Source: JAVVHH01 sp963835135 (GTDB taxonomy: Bacteria > Pseudomonadota > Alphaproteobacteria > Acetobacterales > Acetobacteraceae). From it: a DNA stretch of 64,000 bases. The position numbers were made by a program, and so were the translations under genes. The notes below the pieces were generated by a model that ran no database searches, was not told the DNA's origin, and worked only from the letters and a program-made list of their open reading frames with translations. Where the stretch lies: the NCBI GenBank assembly GCA_963835135.1, contig CAWIEF010000001.1, positions 62,001 through 126,000 on the forward strand. The letters run 5' to 3'. Of this stretch, positions 25,590 through 33,561 are shown in pieces (within the stretch, counting starts at the first letter, position 1; each line of letters begins with the position of its first letter).

Positions 25590-26762
25590 ATGGAAGAGGT
25601 CGTCATCGTCTCCGCCGTCCGCACGCCGGTCGGCAGCTTCAACGGTGCGTTCGGCAGCGTCCCCGCCCACGTGCTCGGCGCCGAAGCCATCAAATCCGCC
25701 ATCGCCCACGCCAAGCTCGACCCGGCCGACGTCGACGAGATCATCCTCGGCCAAGTCCTCACAGCCGCCCAGGGCCAGAATCCGGCCCGCCAGGCCGCGC
25801 GCATGGCCGGCATCCCCGACAGCTCCACCGCCTTCGGCATCAACCAGGTCTGCGGCTCCGGCCTGCGCACCGTCGCGCTGGCCGCCCAGCAGGTCATGAG
25901 CGGCGAGAGCGACATCGTCGTCGCCGGCGGCCAGGAAAGCATGAGCCAATCGACCCATGCCGCCTACCTCCGCCAGGGCACCAAGATGGGCGACCTCGGC
26001 CTGGTCGACACCATGATCAAGGACGGCCTCTGGGACGCCTTCAACGGCTACCACATGGGCACCACCGCCGAGAACGTCGCCACCAAGTTCCAGATCACCC
26101 GCCAGCAGCAGGACGAATACGCCGCCGCCAGCCAGAACAAGGCCAGCGCCGCCCAGAAATCCGGCAAATTCAAGGACGAGATCGTCCCCGTCACCATCAA
26201 GGGCCGCAAGGGCGACACCGTCGTCGCCGACGACGAATACATCCGCCACGACGCCTCGCCCGAGACGATGGCCAAGCTCCGCCCCGCCTTCTCCAAGGAC
26301 GGCACCGTGACCGCCGGCAACGCCAGCGGCATCAACGACGGCGCAGCCGCCCTGGTCGTCATGTCCGCCAAAGAAGCCGAGCGCCGCGGCCTCACCCCGC
26401 TCGCCCGCATCGCTAGCTTCGCCACCGCCGGCGTCGACCCCTCCATCATGGGCACCGGCCCGATCCCCTCATCCCGCAAGGCGCTTGAGCGCGCCGGCTG
26501 GAAAGCCGCCGACCTCGACCTGATCGAAGCCAACGAGGCCTTCGCCGCCCAAGCCTGCGCCGTCAACAAGGACATGGGCTGGGACACCTCCCGCGTGAAC
26601 GTCAACGGCGGCGCCATCGCCATCGGCCACCCCATCGGTGCCTCCGGCGCCCGCATCCTGACCACCCTCCTCCATGAAATGACCCGCCGCGACGCCAAGC
26701 GCGGCCTCGCTACCCTCTGCATCGGTGGCGGCATGGGCGTCGCCATGTGCCTCGAGCGCTAG
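25590..26762 (+). CDS. phaA: Acetyl-CoA acetyltransferase (beta-ketothiolase) PhaA
   Basis: Condenses two acetyl-CoA to acetoacetyl-CoA, first step of PHB synthesis; cytosolic tetramer. 390 residues, normal length. Catalytic residues are Cys88 in NQVCGSG, His347 in GHPIGASG and Cys377 in CIGGGMG. The NEAFAAQA block is also present. ATG at 25590 follows GGGAGG. Divergent from phaR, its likely repressor; a strong hairpin follows the stop. No phaB reductase is next to it. Confidence 0.96.
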   Translation: MEEVVIVSAVRTPVGSFNGAFGSVPAHVLGAEAIKSAIAHAKLDPADVDEIILGQVLTAAQGQNPARQAARMAGIPDSSTAFGINQVCGSGLRTVALAAQQVMSGESDIVVAGGQESMSQSTHAAYLRQGTKMGDLGLVDTMIKDGLWDAFNGYHMGTTAENVATKFQITRQQQDEYAAASQNKASAAQKSGKFKDEIVPVTIKGRKGDTVVADDEYIRHDASPETMAKLRPAFSKDGTVTAGNASGINDGAAALVVMSAKEAERRGLTPLARIASFATAGVDPSIMGTGPIPSSRKALERAGWKAADLDLIEANEAFAAQACAVNKDMGWDTSRVNVNGGAIAIGHPIGASGARILTTLLHEMTRRDAKRGLATLCIGGGMGVAMCLER

Positions 26763-26773
26763 CCAGCTGAGAT

Positions 26774-26800
26774 GGGCCGCCCTGCCGGTCAGGGCGGCCC
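26774..26800. terminator. Strong bidirectional hairpin between phaA and the Nudix gene
   Basis: GGGCCGCCCTG (26774–26784) pairs perfectly with CAGGGCGGCCC (26790–26800) around a five-base loop. It starts 12 bases after the phaA stop and includes the last codons and stop of the convergent Nudix gene. The 11-bp GC stem without a T-run is typical of termination or 3'-end protection in GC-rich genomes. Confidence 0.7.
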
Positions 26801-27202
26801 CATCCCCTCCAACACCCGCCGCATGTTCGTCCCCACCCGGCCCAACGCCTCGTCCCACGGCACCAACGCGAACCGCGCCAACTCCGGCACCATCCGCCCG
26901 TCCCGCGCCCGGAACAGCGACGTGCACCGCAGCGCCGCGACATCGATCGCCCCCGCCTCCCACCCGAACAGCGCCAGGTCCTTCGCCGGCAGATACCGGT
27001 GCACGCCCAACGGCCGCAGATCGCCCGCCTCCGCCACCAGCCCCGCCTCCTCGCGCAACTCCCGCGCCGCCGCCGCCGCGAACGCCTCCCCCGCCTCCGC
27101 GACCCCCTTCGGGATGTCCCACCGCTTCGACCCGGTCGCCTGCCCCAACAGCACCAGCCCGCCCGCATCCCGCACCAACACGCCGCAACTGGTTGCCCGC
27201 AT
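26789..27202 (-). CDS. Nudix hydrolase
   Basis: Small hydrolase of 137 residues acting on a nucleoside-diphosphate-linked compound. The Nudix box runs from G33 to about residue 55 (GVAEAGE… then RELREEAGL), with the metal-binding glutamates in REEAG. It starts with SCGVLVRDAGGLVLLGQ and has KRWDIPKG before the box. The general shape resembles short Nudix proteins annotated as NTP pyrophosphohydrolases or diadenosine polyphosphate hydrolases; the substrate cannot be told. ATG at 27202 was chosen as the first in frame before the domain. Confidence 0.88.
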   Translation of the reverse strand: MRATSCGVLVRDAGGLVLLGQATGSKRWDIPKGVAEAGEAFAAAAARELREEAGLVAEAGDLRPLGVHRYLPAKDLALFGWEAGAIDVAALRCTSLFRARDGRMVPELARFALVPWDEALGRVGTNMRRVLEGMGPP

Positions 27203-27244
27203 CGACCTTCCCTTGCCCCGAATCGATCACAGGTCTAACGCCCC

Positions 27245-27640
27245 GTGAGCGTTCCAAAACCGAATTGCCCCTCGGCGCCGGGGAGGAGGGCGGCCTGGTT
27301 GTCGCCCTCTTGGCGCCGCTTCGGAGCTTGCCTGCTCGCCATGACGATCACGACCGCCGCCGAGACACCCCGCCGCACCCTGATCCTATACGCCCCCGCC
27401 GCGTCCGACCCGGCCCTGCTCCGCCAGCGCGACCTCCTCGATCCCGTCGCTCCCGACATGGCCGAGCGCGACCTCGTGCTCGTCACCATCCTCGGCCAGC
27501 GTCCCGCTTTCGAAGCCGTGCTCGTCGGCAAGGACGGCGGCGAGAAACTCCGCTCCGCCGACCCGATCGGCCCGGACCGCCTGTTCGCCATCATCGACGC
27601 CATGCCCATGCGCCGCCAAGAAATGCGCACTCAGCGGTAA
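27245..27640 (+). CDS. DUF4174 family protein
   Basis: Protein of up to 131 residues with a DUF4174 domain: RRTLILYAPAASDPAL, a central AERDLVLVTILG, the KDGGEK turn and the diagnostic ending LFAIIDAMPMRRQEMR. The fold is thioredoxin-like but the redox cysteines are absent, so the function is unknown. The start is uncertain: GTG at 27245 gives a long N-terminus that could include a signal-like stretch (ACLLAMTITTAAE), whereas ATG at 27341 gives the bare domain of about 99 residues. It is divergent from the Nudix gene and its last ten bases overlap the convergent ABC gene. Confidence 0.72.
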   Translation: MSVPKPNCPSAPGRRAAWLSPSWRRFGACLLAMTITTAAETPRRTLILYAPAASDPALLRQRDLLDPVAPDMAERDLVLVTILGQRPAFEAVLVGKDGGEKLRSADPIGPDRLFAIIDAMPMRRQEMRTQR

Positions 27641-29448
27641 CCCGCCGCCTGCAACTCGAACAGCTCCGCATACCGCGCCCCCCGCGCCAGCAGCGCCGTG
27701 TGCGTCCCCTCCTCCAGCACCCGCCCGCCCTCGATCACCACGATCCGGTCCGCCATCCGCACGCTCGAGAACCGGTGCGAGATCAGCACCGCCGTCCGCC
27801 CGTCGCTCAAGCCTTTGAAGCGCTCGAACACCTCGAACTCCGCCCGCGCATCCAGCGCCGCCGTCGGCTCGTCCAGGATCAGCAGCGCCGCGTCCCGCAT
27901 ATACGCCCGCGCGATCGCCACCTTCTGCCACTCGCCGCCCGACAGCTCGACGCCTCCCTTGAACCGCCGCCCCACCATCTGGTCGTACCCGCGCTCGAGC
28001 CGCCCCACCACCTCGTCCGCCCGCCCCAGCTGCGCCGCCTGCTCGATCCGCGCCCGATCCTCCCGCAGCGCCACCCGCCCGACCGCGATGTTGTCCCCCG
28101 CGCTGAGGTCGTAGCGCACGAAATCCTGGAAGATGACCCCGATCCCCGCCCGCAGCCCATCCAGGTCGTAGTCCCGCAGATCGACCCCATCCAGCAGGAT
28201 CCGTCCTTCGACCGGGTCGTACAGCCGGGTCATGAGCTTGACGAGCGTGGTCTTCCCCGCCCCGTTCTCGCCCACCAGCGCCACCACCTCACCCGCCGGC
28301 ACCGTGAAGCTCAGATGCCGCACCGCCCATCCCGCCGCCCCCGGGTAGCGGAACCCGACATCCTCGAACACCAGCCCGCTCGCGATCGCCCCCGGGAACG
28401 CCACCCCGTCCGCCGGGGACGTGATCGCCGGCTGCACGTGCAGGAAGTCGAACAAATCCTGCAAATAGAGCGCCTGGCTCGCCAGCGTCGACACCCCGCT
28501 CAGCAGCCCGGCCAGCAACCCCCGCAGCCGCAGGAACGACGCCGCCAGGAACGTCAGATCCCCGACGCTCAGCGCCCCCGTCGCCGTCCGCCACGCCAGA
28601 TAGCCATACGCCGCGTAGTACCCCACCGTCCCCACCGCAGCCAACCCGGCCCCCGCCGTCGCCCGCCGCCGCGCGAACGCCGCATTCTCGCCGCGCAACG
28701 TCTCCGACACCGCCCGATACCGCTCGATCAGGAAGCCATGCAGCCCGAACAGCTTGACCTCCTTGGCCGTCCCCGTGCTCGCCCCGGTCTGCCGCAGGTA
28801 ATCCAGCTCCCGCCGCTCCGCCGTCCGGAACGCGCTCAGCGCATAGCTCTCCGCATTGAACCGCAACTCGCCCAGGAACGCCGGCACCAGCGCCGCCGCC
28901 AGCAGCAGGATCAGCCATGGCGCATACGCCGCGATCCCCACCGCGAACCCCACCAGCGTGATGCTGTCCTGCGCCAGCCCGAACAACTGGCTGATCAGCC
29001 CGGTCCGCCCGCTCGCCTGCCGCCGCGCCCGGTCCAGCCCGTCCTGGATGTCGCTATCCTCGAAATCCGCCAGGTCCAGCGTCGCCGCATGCTGCATCAG
29101 CGTCAGGCTCGTCGCGTCGCTGAACCGGTCCGACAGCAGGCTGTCCACCAGCGTGACCGCCCGCCCCAGCCCGTCGGCCAGCAACGCCAGCACCAACTCC
29201 GCCAGCAGCAAAACTCCCAGCCGGCTCTCCAGCACGTCCACCCACGGCGCCTGGACCGCCGGGTGCGCCCCCAGCCGCACCACCTCGTCGATGATCAGCT
29301 TGGCCACGAACAGCGTCCCGATCGGCAGCCCGGCCCGCACCAGCCGCAACCCCAACGACCCCGCCGTCAACCCCCGCCCGGTCCGCCACAACATCCCCAC
29401 GAACGGCGGAATGTTCCGCAACGCCCCCAACCGGGCCTTCGCTGCCAT
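27631..29448 (-). CDS. ABC exporter-type transporter, fused membrane and ATPase domains
   Basis: Half-transporter of 605 residues that would work as a dimer in the inner membrane. The first 330 residues hold about six transmembrane helices (for example GLVAK-type segments around residue 40 and WLILLLAAALVPAFLG). The ATPase domain has Walker A GENGAGKTT, the Q-loop VIFQDFVRYDLSAGDNI, signature LSGGEWQK and Walker B LLILDEPTAALD. The motif LSGGEWQKVA is seen in exporters of lipids, peptides or drugs; substrate unknown. ATG at 29448 lies four bases after the doc stop; TTG 29460 is an alternative. It may be transcribed with the toxin–antitoxin genes. Confidence 0.88.
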   Translation of the reverse strand: MAAKARLGALRNIPPFVGMLWRTGRGLTAGSLGLRLVRAGLPIGTLFVAKLIIDEVVRLGAHPAVQAPWVDVLESRLGVLLLAELVLALLADGLGRAVTLVDSLLSDRFSDATSLTLMQHAATLDLADFEDSDIQDGLDRARRQASGRTGLISQLFGLAQDSITLVGFAVGIAAYAPWLILLLAAALVPAFLGELRFNAESYALSAFRTAERRELDYLRQTGASTGTAKEVKLFGLHGFLIERYRAVSETLRGENAAFARRRATAGAGLAAVGTVGYYAAYGYLAWRTATGALSVGDLTFLAASFLRLRGLLAGLLSGVSTLASQALYLQDLFDFLHVQPAITSPADGVAFPGAIASGLVFEDVGFRYPGAAGWAVRHLSFTVPAGEVVALVGENGAGKTTLVKLMTRLYDPVEGRILLDGVDLRDYDLDGLRAGIGVIFQDFVRYDLSAGDNIAVGRVALREDRARIEQAAQLGRADEVVGRLERGYDQMVGRRFKGGVELSGGEWQKVAIARAYMRDAALLILDEPTAALDARAEFEVFERFKGLSDGRTAVLISHRFSSVRMADRIVVIEGGRVLEEGTHTALLARGARYAELFELQAAGYR

Positions 29449-29452
29449 CGGG

Positions 29453-29845
29453 TCAGTCAACGCGGCGCGACCTCAGCCACGCGGCGAAACCTGCCTCATC
29501 GACCTGCCCGGCCGCCAGCCGGACTACTGTCTCGATGATTACCGGCGCCGGCGCCGACACCGCCGCCCCGTTCAGCTTCAGGAACAGCGCACACGCGCTC
29601 CAGGCCGTTCGCTTGTTGCCGTCGGTGAACGCATGGTTGCTCGCCAGCCCGAACGCGTAGGCCGCCGCCAGATCGAACAGGTCGACGATGCCAGGGTCGG
29701 AAGACGCCCATTTGTTGACCGGCCGCCCCAACGCGCTCTCGAGCAAATCGTCCTTCTGCACCCCATGCGCCCCGCCATACTCGCGCAACGCATGGTCATG
29801 CATGAACACCACCGCGTCCGTGCTCAGGAACTCCGGTTCGCTCAC
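29453..29845 (-). CDS. doc: Doc-type toxin (Fic/Doc family)
   Basis: Protein of 130 residues with the Doc fold. The Fic/Doc motif HAFTDGNKRT is at residues 71–80; as in Doc proteins, lysine replaces the second glycine of the Fic motif, which predicts kinase rather than AMP-transferase activity, with EF-Tu as target in the studied P1 Doc. The family opening with FMHDHAL is present. GTG at 29845 overlaps the antitoxin stop (GTGA), so toxin translation depends on the antitoxin. The gene is followed four bases later by the ABC exporter gene. Confidence 0.9.
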   Translation of the reverse strand: MSEPEFLSTDAVVFMHDHALREYGGAHGVQKDDLLESALGRPVNKWASSDPGIVDLFDLAAAYAFGLASNHAFTDGNKRTAWSACALFLKLNGAAVSAPAPVIIETVVRLAAGQVDEAGFAAWLRSRRVD

Positions 29846-30069
29846 CTCTTGGCCAACTCCTGCAACACGTCGGCCTGCTCGCGCACCACTTCGCGCGCCA
29901 ACGCCATCTGCCGCTCGAGCGTGAGATTGCGCTTCACCAGCTTCACCCCATCCGCCAACTCGATCAGCGTCAGGTCCTGCCCGGCCTCGAACCCCATCCG
30001 GATCCGCGTCTCCGCAGGAAAGCTGACCCCGAGCGAGTTACCCTGCCGCCGCACCGTCACCGTCGTCAT
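29842..30069 (-). CDS. AbrB/MazE/SpoVT-type antitoxin of the Doc module
   Basis: Protein of 75 residues. The N-terminus TVTVRRQGNSLGVSFPAE is a swapped-hairpin AbrB/MazE DNA-binding domain, and the C-terminal helix (ERQMALAREVVREQADVLQEL) should bind and block Doc. ATG at 30069 has a strong AGGAG six bases upstream. A 19-base near-perfect palindrome lies just upstream of that site, fitting autorepression by the antitoxin–toxin complex. The P1 partner of Doc is Phd; here an AbrB-type protein takes that place. Confidence 0.88.
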   Translation of the reverse strand: MTTVTVRRQGNSLGVSFPAETRIRMGFEAGQDLTLIELADGVKLVKRNLTLERQMALAREVVREQADVLQELAKR

Positions 30070-30080
30070 GATCCACTCCT

Positions 30081-30099
30081 GTATGACAGACTGTCATAC
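30081..30099. promoter_or_regulatory. 19-bp palindromic operator upstream of the antitoxin gene
   Basis: GTATGACAG and CTGTCATAC are perfect inverted arms around a single A. The site lies 11 bases upstream of the antitoxin start codon, over the likely promoter, as expected for toxin–antitoxin autoregulation. TATGAC could serve as part of the -10 element. Confidence 0.75.
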
Positions 30100-30278
30100 C
30101 GCACCCGCACCCCCACTGCAAATTGCTGCGAGTGCACAATCGATCCGCCCCGCCGCTGAAGTGCGTAGTTGCCGCCGACCCACCCTTCGCGGTAGCTCTA
30201 CGCTCTTCGGCCGGGGGCGCCGTCTCCCCTCCCATCGCCTTGCTCGCCGGGCAAACTGAACGGACCGACACGCACCGC

Positions 30279-33200
30279 ATGCTCAGCCCATTTTCGGCCG
30301 ATGATCTCGGACGCGTCTTCGATGCGCGCACCCTCACCCGTGGCCGCAGCCTCGTCCTCCTCGGCGCCGTCGAAGTCGCCCTCGACGACGACGCCATCAC
30401 CGCCACCGTCGACCATGCCGGCCTGCAGCGCCGCACCACCACCGTCTCCTCCCGCCTCGGCCACCGCGTCGTCTTCGACAACACCTGCACCTGCGGCCAG
30501 CCGAACTGCATCCATCTCGCCGCCGCCGGCCTCGCCGCGCTCGACCGCTTCCCGTCCCTGCGCAAGGCCACCCAGAAGAACTTCCTCGATTCGCTGACCG
30601 ACTCCTCCGGCGTCGAAAAGCAGATCCTCGCCTTCGAACTCGCCCCCGCCGATCCCCCCGCCGCCTGCACCGTCACCACCTACCTGATCGGTGAGCGCAC
30701 CGGTAAGCAGGAGGCCACCACCCCCGCCCGCATCCTGCTCGACAAGACCGGCCCCGAATCCAACCGCATCCTCGCCAAGTTGCTCGGCGGCGGTGACGTC
30801 GGCCGCGTCGCCGTGCCGCCCGCCTCGGTCGCCTCCGTTCTCGGCCTTCTCGCCCGCATCGGCCGTGGCCGCTGGCACGCCACCGGCAAGGCCCTCACCC
30901 TCGGCGAGGAGCGCGCGTTCCAAGCCAACGTGCCGCCCGACCTGCCGCCCAAATCCGCCGTCATCCTCGGCGAGAGCGGCCCCTGGTACGTCGACGCCGC
31001 CACCGGCCAGGTCGGCCGCGTCCGCCTGCGCAACCACCCTATCGCTCCCATCCCCGCCCCGGCGCCCGCATCCAAGCCCGGCTTCAGCATGGCCCAGCCC
31101 CCGGTCCGCCCCGCGCCGCACATCGCCGCCCGCCTCGCCGCCAAGCCGGCCCCGAAACTCCCGATCCGTCCCGCCTTCGGCCAGCCCCGCCCGCCATCCC
31201 GCCCCGCCCTCCGCCAGATCGCCAAGCCCGTCTCCCGCTCCGGCCCGCCCACCGCCACCGCCGAACCCGTCATCCTCGACTGCACCGCCGTCCCGGTGCT
31301 CCAGCTCCGCCGCATGGACTGCCCCGACGATTTCGGCCGCATGACCCAGATGGACGCCCTCATCGTCGATTTCGACTACGACGGCGTCACCGTCCCCGCC
31401 GACGACGAGCGCCAGTTCGTCCGCATGCGCGACTCCAGCTTCGTCCGCCGCGACCGCGACGGCGAGGCCGCCGCCCTCACCACCCTGCGCCAGGACGGCT
31501 TCACCCAGATGCGCGTCGCCGACGCCAGCTCCGCCAAGGGCCGCATGGTCTATGTCCACCGCGGCCGCGACGCCGCCGAGAAGTGGCGGTCCTTCGTCCA
31601 CGGCCGCATCCCCGCCCTCGAAGCCCTGGGCTGGCGCAACCGGATCGAGCGCGATTTCGGCCCCCGCACCGTGCAATCCGTCGGCGACTACGACGTCAAG
31701 ATCAGCGACGCCGAGCGCGGCCGCTTCGCTCTCGATTTCGGCATCGAGATCGACGGCCACCGCGTCCCCCTGCTCCCCATCCTCACCCGCCTGCTCGACC
31801 GCGGCGGCATGGACGCCGCCCAGATCGAGGACGGCGACCTCGTCACCAGCCTCGACGACGGCCGCATTCTCAAACTTCCCGCCGAGCGCATCCGCCGCCT
31901 GCTCGCCGTCATGGCGGACCTCATCGACGCCGCCCACCGCACCGTCAACGACGAGCTCGTCCTCTCCGCCGGCGAGGCTCCCACCGTCCTCGACCTCGAA
32001 GACCTGCTCACCACCCGCTGGGACGATTCCGCCGCCATCGCCGCCTACGCCGAGCAGTTCCGCAGCCCGGCCGAACTCCCCCAGATCGACATCCCCGCCA
32101 GCTTCACTGCCACCCTCCGCCCCTACCAAGCCCTCGGCGTCGCCTGGCTGCAGCACCTCCGCGCCCACGACCTCGGCGGCTTCCTCGCCGACGACATGGG
32201 CCTCGGCAAGACCGCCCAGACCATCGCCCACCTCGTCGTCGAACACGCCGAAGGCCGTCTCGACCGCCCCGCCCTCATCGTCGTGCCCACCAGCCTGGTC
32301 AGCAACTGGACCGCCGAACTCAAGAAGTTCGCCCCCCACCTCCGCGTCGACGTGCTGCACGGCCTCGACCGCCACGAGCGCCGCGCCAGCCTCCATGCGG
32401 AGCATGGCTCGGCCGATCCCGCCGCCCACGTCGTCATCACCACCTACACCGTCCTCACCCGCGACATCGACGTCATGGCCCCCCTGCAATGGCACATCGT
32501 CGTCCTCGACGAAGCCCAGGTCATCAAGAGCCCGGACAGCAAGGCCACCAAGGCCGTCTGCCGCCTCGACACCCGGCACCGCCTCTGCCTCTCCGGCACC
32601 CCGATCGAGAACAACCTCCAGGAGCTCTGGTCGGAATTCGCCTTCCTGATGCCCAACCTCCTCGGCGACCGCAAAAGCTTCGTCAAACGCTTCCGCACCC
32701 CGATCGAGAAGAACAACGACGTCGTCCGCCGGGTCCAGCTCGCCCGCCGCATCAAGCCGTTCCTGCTACGCCGCACCAAGGGCGAGGTCGCAACCGACCT
32801 GCCGCCGAAGCACACCATCCTGCGCCGCATCAATCTCGCCCCCGAGCAGCGCGAGGTCTACGACACCATCCGCGGCACCCTGTCCGAAGAAGTCCGCGAG
32901 CAGATCCGCGGTTTGTCGGCCGCCCAAGGCCGCATCGTCGTCCTCGACGCGTTATTAAAACTGCGCCAACTCTGCTGCGACCCCCGCCTGCTCAAGCTCC
33001 CCTCCGCCCGCGCCGTCGAGACATCGTCCAAGCTCGACGACCTCATGGAGATGCTCGGCGAAATGATCCCCGAGGGCCGCCGCATCCTCGTCTTCTCCCA
33101 ATTCACCTCCATGCTCGACCTCATCAAGCCCCGCCTGAACGACGCCGGCATCGGCTTCGTCGAACTCCGCGGCGACACCCGCGACCGCGCCGAACCCGTC

Positions 33201-33551
33201 CGCGCCTTCGAGGCCCGCGAAGTCCCCCTCTTCCTCATCAGCCTCAAGGCCGGCGGCCGCGGCCTCAACCTCACCTCCGCCGACACCGTCATCCACTACG
33301 ACCCCTGGTGGAACCCGGCCGCCGAAGACCAAGCCTCCGACCGCGCCCACCGCATCGGCCAGACCAAATCCGTCTTCGTCTACAAGCTCATCGCCGCCGA
33401 CACCGTCGAAGACCGCATCGTCGAACTGCAACAGCGCAAGACCGACCTCGCCAACATCGCCCTCAGCGCCGAAGGCGACATCCCCGGCCTCGAAGTCGAA
33501 GACCTCGACTACCTCTTCGGCGGCGGCAAGGACCTGCTCGCCGCCGCCTGA
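30279..33551 (+). CDS. SNF2-family helicase with N-terminal SWIM zinc finger
   Basis: DNA-translocating ATPase of about 1,090 residues. A SWIM-type zinc finger is at C70-x-C72…C77-x-H79. A proline/alanine-rich linker near 250–330 separates it from the motor. Motor motifs: GLGKTAQT (about 640, Walker A), DEAQ (about 743, Walker B), SGTPIENNLQELWS, ARR-type LRRTKGEVATDLP, VFSQFTSMLDLI, LKAGGRGLNLT and DRAHRIGQ (about 1,020). These match bacterial HepA/Snf2 proteins that remodel nucleoprotein or RNA polymerase complexes. ATG at 30279 is preferred to TTG at 30123 because the earlier codons look non-coding; there is no clear ribosome-binding site. Role in transcription, repair or defence is not decided by context. 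Confidence 0.9.
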   Translation: MLSPFSADDLGRVFDARTLTRGRSLVLLGAVEVALDDDAITATVDHAGLQRRTTTVSSRLGHRVVFDNTCTCGQPNCIHLAAAGLAALDRFPSLRKATQKNFLDSLTDSSGVEKQILAFELAPADPPAACTVTTYLIGERTGKQEATTPARILLDKTGPESNRILAKLLGGGDVGRVAVPPASVASVLGLLARIGRGRWHATGKALTLGEERAFQANVPPDLPPKSAVILGESGPWYVDAATGQVGRVRLRNHPIAPIPAPAPASKPGFSMAQPPVRPAPHIAARLAAKPAPKLPIRPAFGQPRPPSRPALRQIAKPVSRSGPPTATAEPVILDCTAVPVLQLRRMDCPDDFGRMTQMDALIVDFDYDGVTVPADDERQFVRMRDSSFVRRDRDGEAAALTTLRQDGFTQMRVADASSAKGRMVYVHRGRDAAEKWRSFVHGRIPALEALGWRNRIERDFGPRTVQSVGDYDVKISDAERGRFALDFGIEIDGHRVPLLPILTRLLDRGGMDAAQIEDGDLVTSLDDGRILKLPAERIRRLLAVMADLIDAAHRTVNDELVLSAGEAPTVLDLEDLLTTRWDDSAAIAAYAEQFRSPAELPQIDIPASFTATLRPYQALGVAWLQHLRAHDLGGFLADDMGLGKTAQTIAHLVVEHAEGRLDRPALIVVPTSLVSNWTAELKKFAPHLRVDVLHGLDRHERRASLHAEHGSADPAAHVVITTYTVLTRDIDVMAPLQWHIVVLDEAQVIKSPDSKATKAVCRLDTRHRLCLSGTPIENNLQELWSEFAFLMPNLLGDRKSFVKRFRTPIEKNNDVVRRVQLARRIKPFLLRRTKGEVATDLPPKHTILRRINLAPEQREVYDTIRGTLSEEVREQIRGLSAAQGRIVVLDALLKLRQLCCDPRLLKLPSARAVETSSKLDDLMEMLGEMIPEGRRILVFSQFTSMLDLIKPRLNDAGIGFVELRGDTRDRAEPVRAFEAREVPLFLISLKAGGRGLNLTSADTVIHYDPWWNPAAEDQASDRAHRIGQTKSVFVYKLIAADTVEDRIVELQQRKTDLANIALSAEGDIPGLEVEDLDYLFGGGKDLLAAA

Positions 33552-33561
33552 CGCCGGCCGG

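Noticed and set aside
25590..26762. phaA as part of the catabolic divergon
   Set aside because: It is 14 kb away, divergent from phaR, and fits PHB synthesis.
30198..32579. Minus-strand open frame of 793 codons
   Set aside because: Antisense to the SNF2 helicase, low-complexity Gly/Val/Asp product, no ribosome-binding site or recognisable domain.
30279..33551. SNF2 helicase plus Doc module as a phage-defence island
   Set aside because: No methylase, nuclease or other defence protein is linked; the neighbours are housekeeping (opgGH, phaA) and the SWIM/SNF2 protein is a common chromosomal gene.
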